Source: Selenomonas sp.
GTDB taxonomy: Bacteria; Bacillota; Negativicutes; Selenomonadales; Selenomonadaceae
NCBI GenBank assembly: GCA_022482925.1
Contig: JAKVOG010000001.1
Coordinates: 1-64,000, forward strand
DNA length: 64,000 nucleotides
Reading direction: 5' to 3'
Under the pieces are notes generated by a model that saw only the letters and a program-made list of their open reading frames with translations, had not been told where the DNA came from and searched no databases. Of the stretch, positions 1-8,243 are shown piece by piece. How positions within the stretch are numbered: position 1 is the stretch's first letter; the number at the start of each line of letters is the position of its first letter. Made by a program: the position numbers and the translations under genes.

Positions 1-434
1 TCCCGAAGTGGCAGTTGCGCGCCATCACCATAGCCAGCCAATACACCGGCACCACCGACCATATCACTCGCATGCAGCGTCATGATCTCATCCAGACTTG
101 CTTCTCCCAAAGATACCTTATCCATGGTAGCTGCCAGGATGAACACTTTGATCATACTGGCAGAGCGCATGGCATGCGAATTATGGAGATAGCATTCAGC
201 GGACTGCTGGGGATAGGCCAGGAATACCGCATATTCCGTACCATCATTCAGATAATTATCCACATAACCATCCACCTGACTAAAAAGATTCCCCGTTCCT
301 GCTGATGCAGCCTGGCATAAGGAAAGGAAAAACGCATGCTCAGACCTGATATTATCCCCTGATGCTTTCCATAGGCTTACCGCCGGTAAAAGCAGCATCA
401 CCAGAAATACAGTAATGAATATTTTTTTCTTCAT
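1..434 (-). CDS. Serine hydrolase of the beta-lactamase/PBP fold, partial (C-terminus beyond left edge)
   Basis: The frame opens at an ATG at 434 and stays open to the window edge, so only about 144 N-terminal residues are visible. Residues 1-20 are a basic N-terminus followed by a hydrophobic stretch, a likely signal peptide or membrane anchor, so the product is exported. Residues 91-96 read SASMIK, an SxxK motif like the acylated-serine motif of class A beta-lactamases and related transpeptidase-like hydrolases, in a plausible spacing from the N-terminus. The C-terminal motifs that would separate a beta-lactamase from a D,D-peptidase are outside the window. The family assignment is therefore an inference from one motif plus export signal. 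It belongs to the host chromosome left of the element. Confidence 0.55.
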   Translation of the reverse strand, partial: MKKKIFITVFLVMLLLPAVSLWKASGDNIRSEHAFFLSLCQAASAGTGNLFSQVDGYVDNYLNDGTEYAVFLAYPQQSAECYLHNSHAMRSASMIKVFILAATMDKVSLGEASLDEIMTLHASDMVGGAGVLAGYGDGAQLPLR

Positions 435-462
435 AGTATATCAACCAACGCTTTCAATATCG

Positions 463-795
463 TTACCAATTATTGGCCACAAACCTGTAAATATTGGCTG
501 CAACCGGTGATTCCCCGCCAAACACATAGGCATGATATCCTTCAGAATTACTATAGTATGGACTTCCATTCCACGGATAGAAACTATAGTAAAGATAGGA
601 ATTGCCATAGAATACCGTACACTTGAACCGAAGCGGTGCATGACTATAGACGCTGACCGTTTCACTCAGCAGATATGCATCCGTCCCATCGCTGTAGGTC
701 CCCATGTAATAGGAGTCCGCCGAAGCCGGAGCCATCGGTACCGCCGCCACAAGCGCTGCCATCAGTGCGAAAGCAAGAAACATTTTTCTTAACAT
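463..795 (-). CDS. Small secreted protein of unknown function
   Basis: The start at 795 is chosen because a GGGGGG ribosome-binding site sits just upstream. The product has about 110 residues. It begins with a typical signal peptide (basic MLRK, hydrophobic core, then a PASA-type cleavage region near residue 26). The mature part is rich in Tyr, Ser and Asn and lacks a motif I recognise. It is exported to the periplasm or surface. It is host chromosomal and lies between the hydrolase gene and the comEA fragment, transcribed in the same direction. Confidence 0.6.
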   Translation of the reverse strand: MLRKMFLAFALMAALVAAVPMAPASADSYYMGTYSDGTDAYLLSETVSVYSHAPLRFKCTVFYGNSYLYYSFYPWNGSPYYSNSEGYHAYVFGGESPVAANIYRFVANNW

Positions 796-855
796 GTGAA
801 TCCCCCCCATTCAAAATATACAATCGATTCCGTAAGACTTCTCTCTTCTTACTTA

Positions 856-885
856 ATTAGAACTTTCTACATTAGAACTTTCTAC
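856..885. repeat. 15-bp perfect tandem repeat (two copies)
   Basis: The 15-bp unit ATTAGAACTTTCTAC occurs twice back to back in the intergenic stretch upstream of the small secreted protein gene. It may be a duplicated regulatory site or simple slippage; nothing distinguishes these. Confidence 0.6.
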
Positions 886-934
886 AACAGAAGCAGATCT
901 CCTGCCAATCAATCATATTTTCCCAACACCTGCA

Positions 935-974
935 AAAACCGGAGTATATTTGCAGCTCAATATACTCCGGTTTT
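935..974. terminator. Bidirectional intrinsic terminator after the comEA 3' fragment
   Basis: A perfect 14-bp stem (AAAACCGGAGTATA paired with TATACTCCGGTTTT) encloses a 12-nt loop and ends in T-runs on both strands. It lies 4 bp past the comEA stop codon and is the native comEA terminator. Confidence 0.85.
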
Positions 975-977
975 CGA

Positions 978-1328
978 TTAAATACAAAGCTTATCTTTCA
1001 TCTTGTTGAACTTGGCCGCCCCGATGCCTTTTACTTTCTTCAGGTCCTCTATGGTCTGGAACTGGCCCTCGGTCTCCCTGTATTCAATGATGCGCTTGGC
1101 CATAGCCGGTCCAATGCCGGGCAGGGCATCCAGCGCTTTCTCATCAGCAGTATTGATATTGACCAGGCCGGCTTTGCCATTTCCACTGTTGGCAGCAATT
1201 CCTGCCTGACTGCTGCCATTGGCTTTCTCTGGTACACGCAACTGCTGGCCATCCTTTAAGACCTGCGCCATGTTGATGTTCTCATGATCTGCATTCGGCA
1301 GCACACCACCACAGGCATTGATCGCATC
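978..1328 (-). pseudogene. comEA: comEA 3' part (helix-hairpin-helix half), separated from its 5' part by the element
   Basis: ComEA is the membrane-anchored double-stranded DNA receptor of competence and type IV pilus-linked DNA uptake. From about 1325 downward this frame encodes the end of the SLBB-like linker (NMAQVLKDGQQLRVPEKA) and then a double helix-hairpin-helix DNA-binding domain containing NINTADEKALDALPGIGP. It aligns through to its last residues with the intact ComEA at 59932-60504. It has no signal anchor. The frame continues upstream past 1328, but that extension is element DNA and resembles no ComEA. The missing 5' half is at 60699-60919, in register across a shared GA dinucleotide. 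No start codon or ribosome-binding site suits this fragment, so it is probably not translated. Confidence 0.9.
1327..1328. other. comEA: Left attachment junction of the comEA element (2-bp core)
   Basis: Reading the minus strand, element sequence ends and comEA coding sequence resumes at a GA dinucleotide (AGG-GA-TGCGATC). The right junction at 60699-60700 shows the same GA (GCT-GA-AATGG). Joining host sides through the shared GA gives GCT-GAT-GCG-ATC, which restores the frame and the residues expected from the second ComEA. A 2-bp shared core fits serine integrases. The true core could be one or two bases different. An inverted repeat, TGCACCCC at 1364-1371 with GGGGTGCA at 1376-1383, lies just inside the element. 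Confidence 0.75.
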
Positions 1329-1526
1329 CCTCAAACTTGCTATTTTGATACAATCAAGAATTCTGCACCCCCTTAGGGGTGCACTAGACCGCCCGTATAT
1401 CAAGGGATTCAACCTTTGTAGACTTTTGCCATAGTTCACGCATGACCGTATCCTGGTGTCTCTCCCTGGGCATCCAGATACACGCTATCACACTTTATAG
1501 GTCCTAATTCCCTACCTTTAAATATA

Positions 1527-3154
1527 CTAAAAAAGCCTTGCCGGAGCAAGGCTATCATGGCTCAGATTCCAACCTGAAATCTTACTGCCATCCTTGAATA
1601 GAAATACAATGTTTTCCCGGCTATAGGCCGTCAATGTATGTAACAAGCTCCCCCATAAATCTTCATCGAACTCATCCAACGGCTCATTCTGTGCCTGCAC
1701 CTTCTGCAAAAAGAGCTTCAACATTTCGGTGCGTGACTGCCTCTCCTCAATGGTGTTTACGCTTTTTGAGTAGGTGTCCTTAGCCTGCTCATAATCAGCC
1801 AGCAATACACCGTATCGCATCTGATACTCTGTCTGATTTTCGGCTACCCTGGCATTTTCCGTAACCTCTGCCTGCATAGCTTCGGTCAACTCATTCATTT
1901 TCTGCAATGCTTCGTCACGCACTTTTTCCAGCTCAGTCGTATTCGCCAAGATTTCCAGCAGCCCTGGATAAACTAGCAATGATCTGCTTTTTCCCTTCTA
2001 ATAATAAATTCACAGCCTTGACAAACAACATCTTAATCTCACCTTCCGTCAACGTTGGGGAGTTGCATACCTCCTTGTTTTTTCGATATTTTTTATTACA
2101 TCGATGAATAACCTTCCTATATTTATCTGTGGAGTGCCAAACCTTAGCGCCATAATATCCTCCGCAATCCCCACAAATAATCTTCGATGCCATAAGATCA
2201 ACACCACTATATCTCCCCGCCAATTTCCGGCGACGTTCAAACTCATGCTGCACAGCTTCAAAGATTTCATTGCTAATAATTGCTTCATGGTCATTTTCGA
2301 CATAATACTGTGGCACTTCGCCCTTATTTTTCTTGCGCTTCTTGGTCAGGAAGTCAACTACGAACTGTTTCTGCAAAAGTGCATCACCTTTATATTTTTC
2401 ATTTGTAAGGATACTCTGGACCGTAACCGCACTCCACCGGCTCGCCTTGTCCACTCGGTGTCCTGATATGTTCTGCAGATAATTTCTTAGCAATTGAATG
2501 CGGCGTCAAGCCTCCAAGAAAAAGTCCATAAATCCTTCTAACCACAGCCGCCTGCTTCTCATTAATTACCATCTTGCCATCCGGCCCTTTATCATAACCA
2601 AGGAAACGTTGATAGGATACAGATACTTTCCCATCCGCGAACCGTTTCCGTTGCCCCCAAGCGCAGTTCTCCGAAATGCTCCTGCTCTCCTCCTGTGCCA
2701 GCGAGCTCATGATTGTCAGTAACAATTCCCCCTTGCCATCAAACGTCCAGATGTTCTCTTTCTCAAAATAGCACTCCACATGGCTGGCTTTAAGTTTTCT
2801 GATGGTAGTCAGACTGTCTACCGTATTGCGAGCAAAGCGACTAACTGACTTCGTGATGATAAGATCGATCTTTCCCGCCAGTGCATCATCGACCATTTTC
2901 TTGAAGCCTTCTCTATGCTTTGTATTCGTACCAGTGATGCCCTCGTCTGTGTAAATCCCAGCAAACTCCCAGTCATCACGCTCTTTTATGTAGCGTGAAT
3001 AATAATCAACCTGTGCGGCGTAACTTGTCAGCTGTTCGTCTCGATCTGTAGAAACTCGTGCATAAGCTGCCACTCTCCGGCAGCGCTGTTCATCCAAGCG
3101 TTGTGCCGTCCTTCTGCTGATTGTTGCCGGTATAACTTTGACTTTATTTGCCAT
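1527..3154 (-). pseudogene. Large serine recombinase (likely prophage integrase), two frameshifts as read
   Basis: The N-terminal part (3154 to about 2440) has the resolvase catalytic domain with the nucleophile serine in AAYARVSTDRD and the conserved ITKSVSRFARNT motif. A recombinase domain (SVTVQSILTNEKYKGDALLQ-like, here AVTVQSILTNEKYKGD) and a zinc ribbon (CGDCGG ... CNKKYRKNKEVC) follow in a second frame. A coiled-coil and C-terminus follow in a third. Homology is continuous across about 2437-2441 and about 1964-1967 if one base is removed at each place. Restored length is about 540 residues, normal for the family. It is the recombinase nearest the left junction, hence the best integrase candidate. 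If the shifts are real, the prophage may be unable to excise without help. Confidence 0.85.
1529..1553 (-). terminator. Intrinsic terminator of the recombinase cluster
   Basis: On the minus strand an AGCCTTGC/GCAAGGCT stem with a 4-nt loop runs into six Ts. It overlaps the last codons of the recombinase frame, which suggests the native stop lay slightly earlier or that coding and terminator overlap. Confidence 0.8.
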
Positions 3155-3570
3155 CCTTGCCTACCCCCTTGTTGATATGCTTTTTATGTACTGGCAGCCA
3201 GAGTTCAAGGTCGGTCCCATCTGTCAAATGCAGGATTACTTCCGAATCCTTCGCCATAGCAATATACTCCACGTTGTCTCCAACCAGACACGATCGGTCC
3301 CATGTACCTTATCCATAACCTTTTCCAAATCTTCCTCCCACAACACCCTACTTCCACATTTGGCTTTTGCCTTGCCAGAACAATACCAAAAACGAGCGCT
3401 GGTACCATCCTTATACCTTTGCAAACCGCTGACATAGTTATTGCCGCAGACCGCGCAGTGAATCCTGCCTGTCAAAAAGAACTGATGCGTTGTAGGATTC
3501 CGTTTCAGATACGCGCTTTTTGCCCTCTTACGTTCTTCTGTCCAGCATGCCTTATGGGCATCAGACTGCC
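3144..3570 (-). pseudogene. Remnant of a third serine recombinase (C-terminal zinc-ribbon part only)
   Basis: This stretch between the two recombinase genes encodes only the C-terminal half of another large serine recombinase. It has a CAVCGNNYVSG zinc-ribbon half-site and YCSGKAKAKCGS as the second, then a short helix and the family-typical end. There is no catalytic domain. The 5' side runs straight into the end of the upstream recombinase, as if a deletion fused them. One base is also missing near 3271, where the frame changes within TTVEYIAMAKD-like sequence. Its TAA overlaps the first codons of the next recombinase. Firmicutes phages often carry two or three such genes in tandem; here the middle one has decayed. 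Confidence 0.75.
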
Positions 3571-4814
3571 AGACCTACATGTTCCATCTGTCCATCCTTA
3601 AAATGAAATTCAAGTTCGTGTTCCCCTATAACCACAATCATCTCAACACTTTCAAGGAAAAGCTGTTCATCAAAGCTCTCAGTCCCTAATACCTCGTTAC
3701 AACATTCAATTAATTTTTTTTGAGGTATATATTTTGAAGTAGGACATACTTTCCGACCTTTGCCAGCGCGTGAACGGCTAGCACACAACCATGCCTCCCA
3801 TGTGCTGCCATCCTTATTATGCTCTACTTTATGCAAATAATTTCTATGGCATGCTCCACACTGAATCTTAGTCGTAAAGCAGCTCGTATTAACAGCTTTA
3901 TTCGCCAGTACCCCCAGCTTCATGCGTCTAGCATACTCTTCCTGTACTTGGTCAAACACAGCCTGGCCGATGACGGCTTCATGGGCATGCTCTATCACAT
4001 ACTTAGGAAGTTCCCCACGATTTTTCCGAAACCGCTTGTTGATTGGATCTTCTACAAAGTGTTTTTGAAAAGTGAGGGTACCTACATAAACTTCATTCGC
4101 AAGCAGATATCGCAGACCGCAGGAGCTCCAGAACTCTCCGCTTCGCGCCTTAATGCCCTCTGCCGACAGCCAACTCATGATTTCACTTCTCGATGCACCA
4201 TCCAAATAGCTTTTGTAGATGCGTCTAACAATCTCAGCCTCGTGAGGCACCACCTTCAAGCGATTTCCGCACCACCGATAACCGTATACTGGAATACGCC
4301 CATTAGGAATTCCCTTTGCATAACCTTTACGCTGTTTCCACTTGATGTTATCCGACAGGCTTTGACTTTCTGCCTGTGCAAAGGATGCCAAGATCGTCAG
4401 CATCAGCTCTCCGTCACCGCTAAACGTACTGATGTTTTCCTTCTCAAAACGCACCTCTACATCTAGCTCTTTCAAGCGCCTGACAACTTGCAAAAGTTCC
4501 AGCGTATTACGAGCAAAGCGACTAATAGATTTTGTCAGTATCAGGTCAATCTTACCAGCCTCACAGTCTGCCAGCAACCGTCGAAAATCCGGTCTCCTCT
4601 TGATGGCCGTCCCAGAAATACCATCATCCACATAAACTCCAGCATACTCCCATTGAAAATTATCCTGAATCATCTTGCTATAAGTGCTGACTTGATTGGA
4701 CAGTGAATTGCTCATCCTGTCAGTAATCTTAGAAATGCGGGCATAGGCTGCAACACGTTTCTTCTGTGGAGGCTTCGGAACTTTCGTAGGCTCCAATTTT
4801 GTAATTCTTCTCAT
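3561..4814 (-). CDS. Large serine recombinase, intact
   Basis: The product has about 417 residues. It carries an N-terminal resolvase domain with the catalytic serine in AAYARISK and the ITKSISRFARNTLELL helix, then a recombinase domain (SCGLRYLLANEVYVG), a zinc ribbon (CGACHRNY ... LCASRSRAGKGRKVC) and a C-terminal helix. The ATG at 4814 is preferred because AAAGGTGG precedes it; a GTG at 4829 overlaps that site. Family members do site-specific integration and excision by a serine-DNA covalent intermediate. It follows a 56-residue protein gene and may act with or instead of the neighbouring frameshifted recombinase. It is the only intact recombinase at the left end. Confidence 0.9.
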   Translation of the reverse strand: MRRITKLEPTKVPKPPQKKRVAAYARISKITDRMSNSLSNQVSTYSKMIQDNFQWEYAGVYVDDGISGTAIKRRPDFRRLLADCEAGKIDLILTKSISRFARNTLELLQVVRRLKELDVEVRFEKENISTFSGDGELMLTILASFAQAESQSLSDNIKWKQRKGYAKGIPNGRIPVYGYRWCGNRLKVVPHEAEIVRRIYKSYLDGASRSEIMSWLSAEGIKARSGEFWSSCGLRYLLANEVYVGTLTFQKHFVEDPINKRFRKNRGELPKYVIEHAHEAVIGQAVFDQVQEEYARRMKLGVLANKAVNTSCFTTKIQCGACHRNYLHKVEHNKDGSTWEAWLCASRSRAGKGRKVCPTSKYIPQKKLIECCNEVLGTESFDEQLFLESVEMIVVIGEHELEFHFKDGQMEHVGLAV

Positions 4815-4841
4815 CGTATCAATCACCACCTTTCTTCAGTT

Positions 4842-4875
4842 ACCATTCATCACTCTGTGGCGAATAAAAGTCAAC
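4842..4875 (-). promoter_or_regulatory. Candidate promoter element shared with the right-end recombinase cluster
   Basis: On the minus strand TTGACTTTT is followed 10-20 bp later by AGAGTGATGAATGG. A close relative (TTGACTTTC ... AGAGTGACTAATGG) lies upstream of the right-end cluster at 59887-59916. Here it overlaps the stop codon of the 56-residue gene and precedes the recombinase. TTGACT suits a -35 box; the -10 is not clear. Confidence 0.5.
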
Positions 4876-5041
4876 GTAAATCCCTGAAAATCTTACCGTA
4901 CACCGGCTTATATTGCTTCCAGACCAACTTCTCGAAATCATCACGTTCCGACGCCGTGATGATTTTATCCCGCAGCAATTTCTGCGCATAATGCATGACC
5001 ACTTGATACCCGGCTTCCCGGAAAAACAGCTCTTTAGTCAT
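4871..5041 (-). CDS. 56-residue recombinase-associated protein (SHOCT-like)
   Basis: The frame runs from an ATG at 5041 to a TGA at 4871. Its start overlaps the end of the upstream zinc-ribbon gene by 8 bp, so the two are translationally coupled. The protein is helical and charged, with the pattern KLLRDKIITASERDDFEKLV. A LL..G/K.IT..E.......L layout is typical of the short SHOCT-like proteins that precede serine recombinases. A second copy of this arrangement lies at 59685-59861 before the right-end recombinase. The exact function is unknown; an accessory role in recombination is inferred only from position. Confidence 0.7.
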   Translation of the reverse strand: MTKELFFREAGYQVVMHYAQKLLRDKIITASERDDFEKLVWKQYKPVYGKIFRDLR

Positions 5042-5423
5042 TTTTTCTCCTCATCTGGTAACACCACAAGCTGCAATATTTGCGCCCCTTTTTAGCGTAG
5101 TCAGTGAATTTATGCCCACAAACCGGACATACGATTTCTATCTGACCACCACGCTTTATTTCATCCCGATGCTCTTTCCAATATTTTTTACGGCAGTCGT
5201 CTGAGCAAAAGTTCCGCTGCCTGTGCCCCGGTGTGTTATAGAGCTTTTCTCCACACTCGCGGCAAAGATCATGCACCACCTTTGGTTTCCTGCGCCTAAT
5301 GTCGTGACGCCTACAGTATGACTTCACGGTGCTCTCCGAAAGTTCCAGAAAAGCTGCTATCTTCTTATACCCATAGCCATCCTTGCTCAAATTACGAATT
5401 TGATTCCGCTGCACATCTGTCAT
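5034..5423 (-). CDS. HTH plus zinc-ribbon protein of the recombinase operon
   Basis: The product has 129 residues. Residues 1-45 form a helix-turn-helix of sigma-70 region 4 or resolvase type (GYGYKKIAAFLELSESTVKS). Two cysteine pairs follow: CRECG ... NFCSDDC near residues 54-77, and CPVCGHKF ... YCSLWC near residues 98-121, so it probably binds zinc. The start ATG overlaps the stop of the rha gene (ATGA). Proteins with this layout often sit just upstream of phage serine recombinases and are likely DNA-binding regulators. The regulated target is not known. Confidence 0.7.
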   Translation of the reverse strand: MTDVQRNQIRNLSKDGYGYKKIAAFLELSESTVKSYCRRHDIRRRKPKVVHDLCRECGEKLYNTPGHRQRNFCSDDCRKKYWKEHRDEIKRGGQIEIVCPVCGHKFTDYAKKGRKYCSLWCYQMRRKND

Positions 5424-6184
5424 TTTGTCTGCTCACCAGCCTGTAAAGCATTCATAGCATCCTCATTCCAGAGGATCCGGTAATCGCTGTGGCCATTACG
5501 CTTGAACGGCAGTTCCTCGCCATAAGAAGTGCCAGCTTCAGTCAGATGCCACTTCTTGCCATCACGCACCTGCCAGCCACGATCAGCCAGCAGTTTGTTC
5601 ACCGCCTGGGCTTTCAAACCGATACACTCTCCCAGTTGAGTTGGATTGTATTTGCCGACCTTATGCTCTGCCGCCGGGATAAGTACACGCACTGGCTCCA
5701 TGCTTATGCCATGCAGATGCTCGGCATATTCCAGCGCCTGAAGCGTAGCCATGCCATCTTTGATCCCTGTAACGAGCTCCAGAATAGCTACCTTTGCCTT
5801 GACCGCATCTTCCAGAGCATCACCAGCCGGCGTAGTGGATGTGCCGATTTTCGGAGCCGTGCGTTGCATCAATTCCTGCTCCATAGCGTTGAATGCCTGG
5901 ATGTACTTGATTTTCCACTCGAGTGCCTTGGCTCCCGTGAAGCCCATGACGAGCAGACTAAAGCCGTCCCGGTTCATGACATAGCAGTTGTATGTCTGGC
6001 CGTTCTGCTCGTTGACCGATTCCTGTTTACTGAACAGTTCAGGGGTATGCGCAAAATTGAGCATACCCTTTATCAGCCCATCAATAGCGCGCATGACATT
6101 TCTATGTTCCTTGCCAAAGTTCTTCGCGACCTCGCGGCTATCCACAACTACCTGATTACCCATAACCTTTACCAAATTGCTCAT
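5420..6184 (-). CDS. rha: Rha-family phage regulatory protein
   Basis: The product has about 254 residues. The N-terminal about 110 residues match the Rha domain: VVDSREVAKNFGKEHRNVMR, then NRDGFSLLVMGFTGAKAL and a KIKYIQAFNAME helix. The C-terminal part (about residues 150-245) resembles the KilA-C/antirepressor-type domain, with a YNPTQLGECIGLKAQAVNKL helix-turn-helix. The start at 6184 is supported by GGAGGTAG 5 bp upstream. Rha proteins of lambdoid phages interfere with phage growth in certain hosts, and relatives act as antirepressors. It heads the operon rha, zinc ribbon, SHOCT-like, recombinase. Confidence 0.85.
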   Translation of the reverse strand: MSNLVKVMGNQVVVDSREVAKNFGKEHRNVMRAIDGLIKGMLNFAHTPELFSKQESVNEQNGQTYNCYVMNRDGFSLLVMGFTGAKALEWKIKYIQAFNAMEQELMQRTAPKIGTSTTPAGDALEDAVKAKVAILELVTGIKDGMATLQALEYAEHLHGISMEPVRVLIPAAEHKVGKYNPTQLGECIGLKAQAVNKLLADRGWQVRDGKKWHLTEAGTSYGEELPFKRNGHSDYRILWNEDAMNALQAGEQTK

Positions 6185-6400
6185 GATAACTACCTCCATC
6201 CGATTCAGATCCAACATGCAGGAATCTTCCCGCTATACAAAGCCGTGAAAATCAACCCCTCGGATGTTCTCCGACAGTTCTCGCCACATTTCGCAGATTG
6301 TTCTTCACTCTCTATCCGTGGTAATTAGCTCAATTTTCCGGTTTGTGAACAAAAAGTTTTCTTCATCCCTTTACGTACATCAGAAGGCAATTGGGCTAAT

Positions 6401-6437
6401 AAAAATAAGGCCTGACAGGATTGCTCCCACCAGGCCA
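6401..6437 (-). terminator. Intrinsic terminator of the late operon
   Basis: On the minus strand GGCCTG pairs with CAGGCC and is followed by TTATTTTTATT. It lies 13 bp after the holin stop and separates the late genes from rha. Confidence 0.75.
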
Positions 6438-6449
6438 TTCAATCTATCT

Positions 6450-6836
6450 TCACTTATCTCTCAGCTGCTTGAACACCGCCTGCAGCTTGTCTGGTACCGG
6501 CAATCCCATCCTCCCAGCATTCTCTGTGATGGAGATGCCTTCGTTGGCTGCGTAGAAGAAGATGACTGCTGTCCTCAGCATGCTACCGGCTCCGAGTACC
6601 TGGGCATCCAGCACATGCGCCACACCTACCAGACAGAAGATCATCACTTTCTGGCAGATGCCCTTGAACCCAATGGAGCTGGAAAGGTTGCGCTCCATTA
6701 CCGCGCAGAGCACACCAGTCAAGTAATCCACCACCACAAAGGCAATCAACACATACAACATGCCATCGATGCTACCGATAAAATCTCCGAGGACAGCTCC
6801 AAAGCCTGCTGACCAGCAACGTAAATGTTCCATCAT
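6450..6836 (-). CDS. Phage holin (toxin-secretion/phage lysis holin family)
   Basis: The product has 128 residues and at least three hydrophobic segments: residues about 25-45 (LYVLIAFVVVDYLTGVLCAV), 60-78 and 85-103. The DYLTGVLCA motif followed by a GFKGICQK loop is typical of the Cph1/phage_holin_4 family. Holins form membrane lesions that release endolysin at the end of infection. The start at 6836 makes an ATGA overlap with the stop of the upstream gene. Unusually, the only amidase in the window is 20 kb away, not next to the holin. Confidence 0.85.
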   Translation of the reverse strand: MMEHLRCWSAGFGAVLGDFIGSIDGMLYVLIAFVVVDYLTGVLCAVMERNLSSSIGFKGICQKVMIFCLVGVAHVLDAQVLGAGSMLRTAVIFFYAANEGISITENAGRMGLPVPDKLQAVFKQLRDK

Positions 6837-8023
6837 GAGTCTCCCTTCATCCAGTTTCTGTTGTTCCTCATGGGACGTAAGCGGCAGTTGCCTAGTCCAT
6901 AACCACCAATGGGTTGCATCTGCCCCTTCCCACACCTGTATAGCTCTTTGCCAATTCTCACCAACCAGGACTGCCCTGGGAGCTTGCAAGCAGCAACAAA
7001 CTTCCCAGGGTAATACTGTGGCAAGCTGCAGATTCCCTGTCCGTTAGCTGCATATAAGGTGTATGCATAACCCTCCGCATCTACTGAATCGTGTTCCTGC
7101 TGGCCTTTATTCCGTCGCGTCATGGTGATGCTATAACCATCCGGCAAGGGAATATTGGTCTCGACCACTACATCTGAGTAATGCGTCGGGCTGGTATCCT
7201 GATCCCGATAATAGTTTCCCTTCAATATTGTCAATCCAGCCGGGGTCTGCATCAAATCCAAATAACAGTCTAAATCAATGCAATAGCCAACATCCGCTTC
7301 TTCCCAGCCGGGACCGCCACCACCGTCATGCCAGTTCAGCCCTTCCATATAGTGGATAATCACATAATCGCTTATGAACAGACAATAGTTTTTTGCAGAC
7401 TCAAACCAGCCACCGTTCAGTTCACATCGGGTCATACTGATGATGGTACGCTCGCCATAGCCTGGTGTCTCCGGGCCATAAGGCAGTGGCGTATCCAGTT
7501 TACCGATTTCATCTAAAGCATAGGACTGACCTGCTTCCATATAGTCCTTCATATCCAACGGCATGATGACCTGTCCATCACAACTCACACCAGCCTGTCC
7601 TTCATAGGTTTCTCCCGGAATTTTCCCATCGTCTGGATCAGTTTGCTCGTAGCTGCCATTCTGCAGGATATAGGTCTTACGATCTGGCCCAATAGAAATG
7701 TCCAGACAATCCAGATCGTCATTAAACACTACCCGGCCGCCACGGTTGACCATACGGTGATGCGGTGTCCCCAGTATGCCGTTGACCAGCTTACTACTGG
7801 AATAAAGCTGATGGTGGCCGTTCTGCCAAAATACTGGAATGCCACCGCCATCCGGCACAATCACGGGTGCAATATTACCCTCGCTCTGATTTCCATACGC
7901 ACAACGACCATCGATCCAGACGATGTCGCCCGGCCGCATGGTCTTATTTCCAATAGCCGTCAGCCATCTGCCACCTGCAAAAATCTGGTTACCCTGAACT
8001 CTGGCTATTCTTGCCTGCTGCAT
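6833..8023 (-). CDS. Phage tail/baseplate-region protein, unknown
   Basis: The product has 396 residues. The N-terminal about 60 residues (IARVQGNQIFAGGRWLTAIG, GDIVWIDGRCAYG) look like a small beta-barrel. The rest is rich in Gly, Tyr and Asp with no domain I recognise. It is the last structural gene before the holin, following the long tail protein genes, so a tip or adsorption role is inferred from position. No transmembrane segment is seen. Confidence 0.6.
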   Translation of the reverse strand: MQQARIARVQGNQIFAGGRWLTAIGNKTMRPGDIVWIDGRCAYGNQSEGNIAPVIVPDGGGIPVFWQNGHHQLYSSSKLVNGILGTPHHRMVNRGGRVVFNDDLDCLDISIGPDRKTYILQNGSYEQTDPDDGKIPGETYEGQAGVSCDGQVIMPLDMKDYMEAGQSYALDEIGKLDTPLPYGPETPGYGERTIISMTRCELNGGWFESAKNYCLFISDYVIIHYMEGLNWHDGGGGPGWEEADVGYCIDLDCYLDLMQTPAGLTILKGNYYRDQDTSPTHYSDVVVETNIPLPDGYSITMTRRNKGQQEHDSVDAEGYAYTLYAANGQGICSLPQYYPGKFVAACKLPGQSWLVRIGKELYRCGKGQMQPIGGYGLGNCRLRPMRNNRNWMKGDS

Positions 8024-8027
8024 TCTC

Positions 8028-8243
8028 TCACACTCCTACGATGACTGCCTGGCCATTCTTCGTCAGCTGCACCCAGACGCTGCATCCATCTTCTGTCTGG
8101 CAGTCTACGACAACCGAAAAAGGATAGGCCCTGCTTCCGATATGCACTAGATTCCCATGGATCACACCACGTCTGGCATTGCCTGTCTGACGATTTCTTA
8201 CGGCTTTCTCTACGGCTGCAGCCAAACCATCTACGCCATTCAT
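8028..8243 (-). CDS. Small phage tail-region protein
   Basis: The product has 71 residues. Its ATG overlaps the stop of the upstream tail gene (ATGA), and its stop is 4 bp before the next gene, so it is part of the same translated series. The second half is a likely beta-strand pattern (SFVVVDCQTEDG-like, VWVQLTKNGQAVIVGV). Function unknown. Confidence 0.6.
   Translation of the reverse strand: MNGVDGLAAAVEKAVRNRQTGNARRGVIHGNLVHIGSRAYPFSVVVDCQTEDGCSVWVQLTKNGQAVIVGV

Noticed and set aside
1329-1439. Upstream extension of the comEA 3' frame to an ATG at 1439
   Set aside because: The residues before 1328 match no ComEA and come from element DNA; there is no suitable ribosome-binding site.
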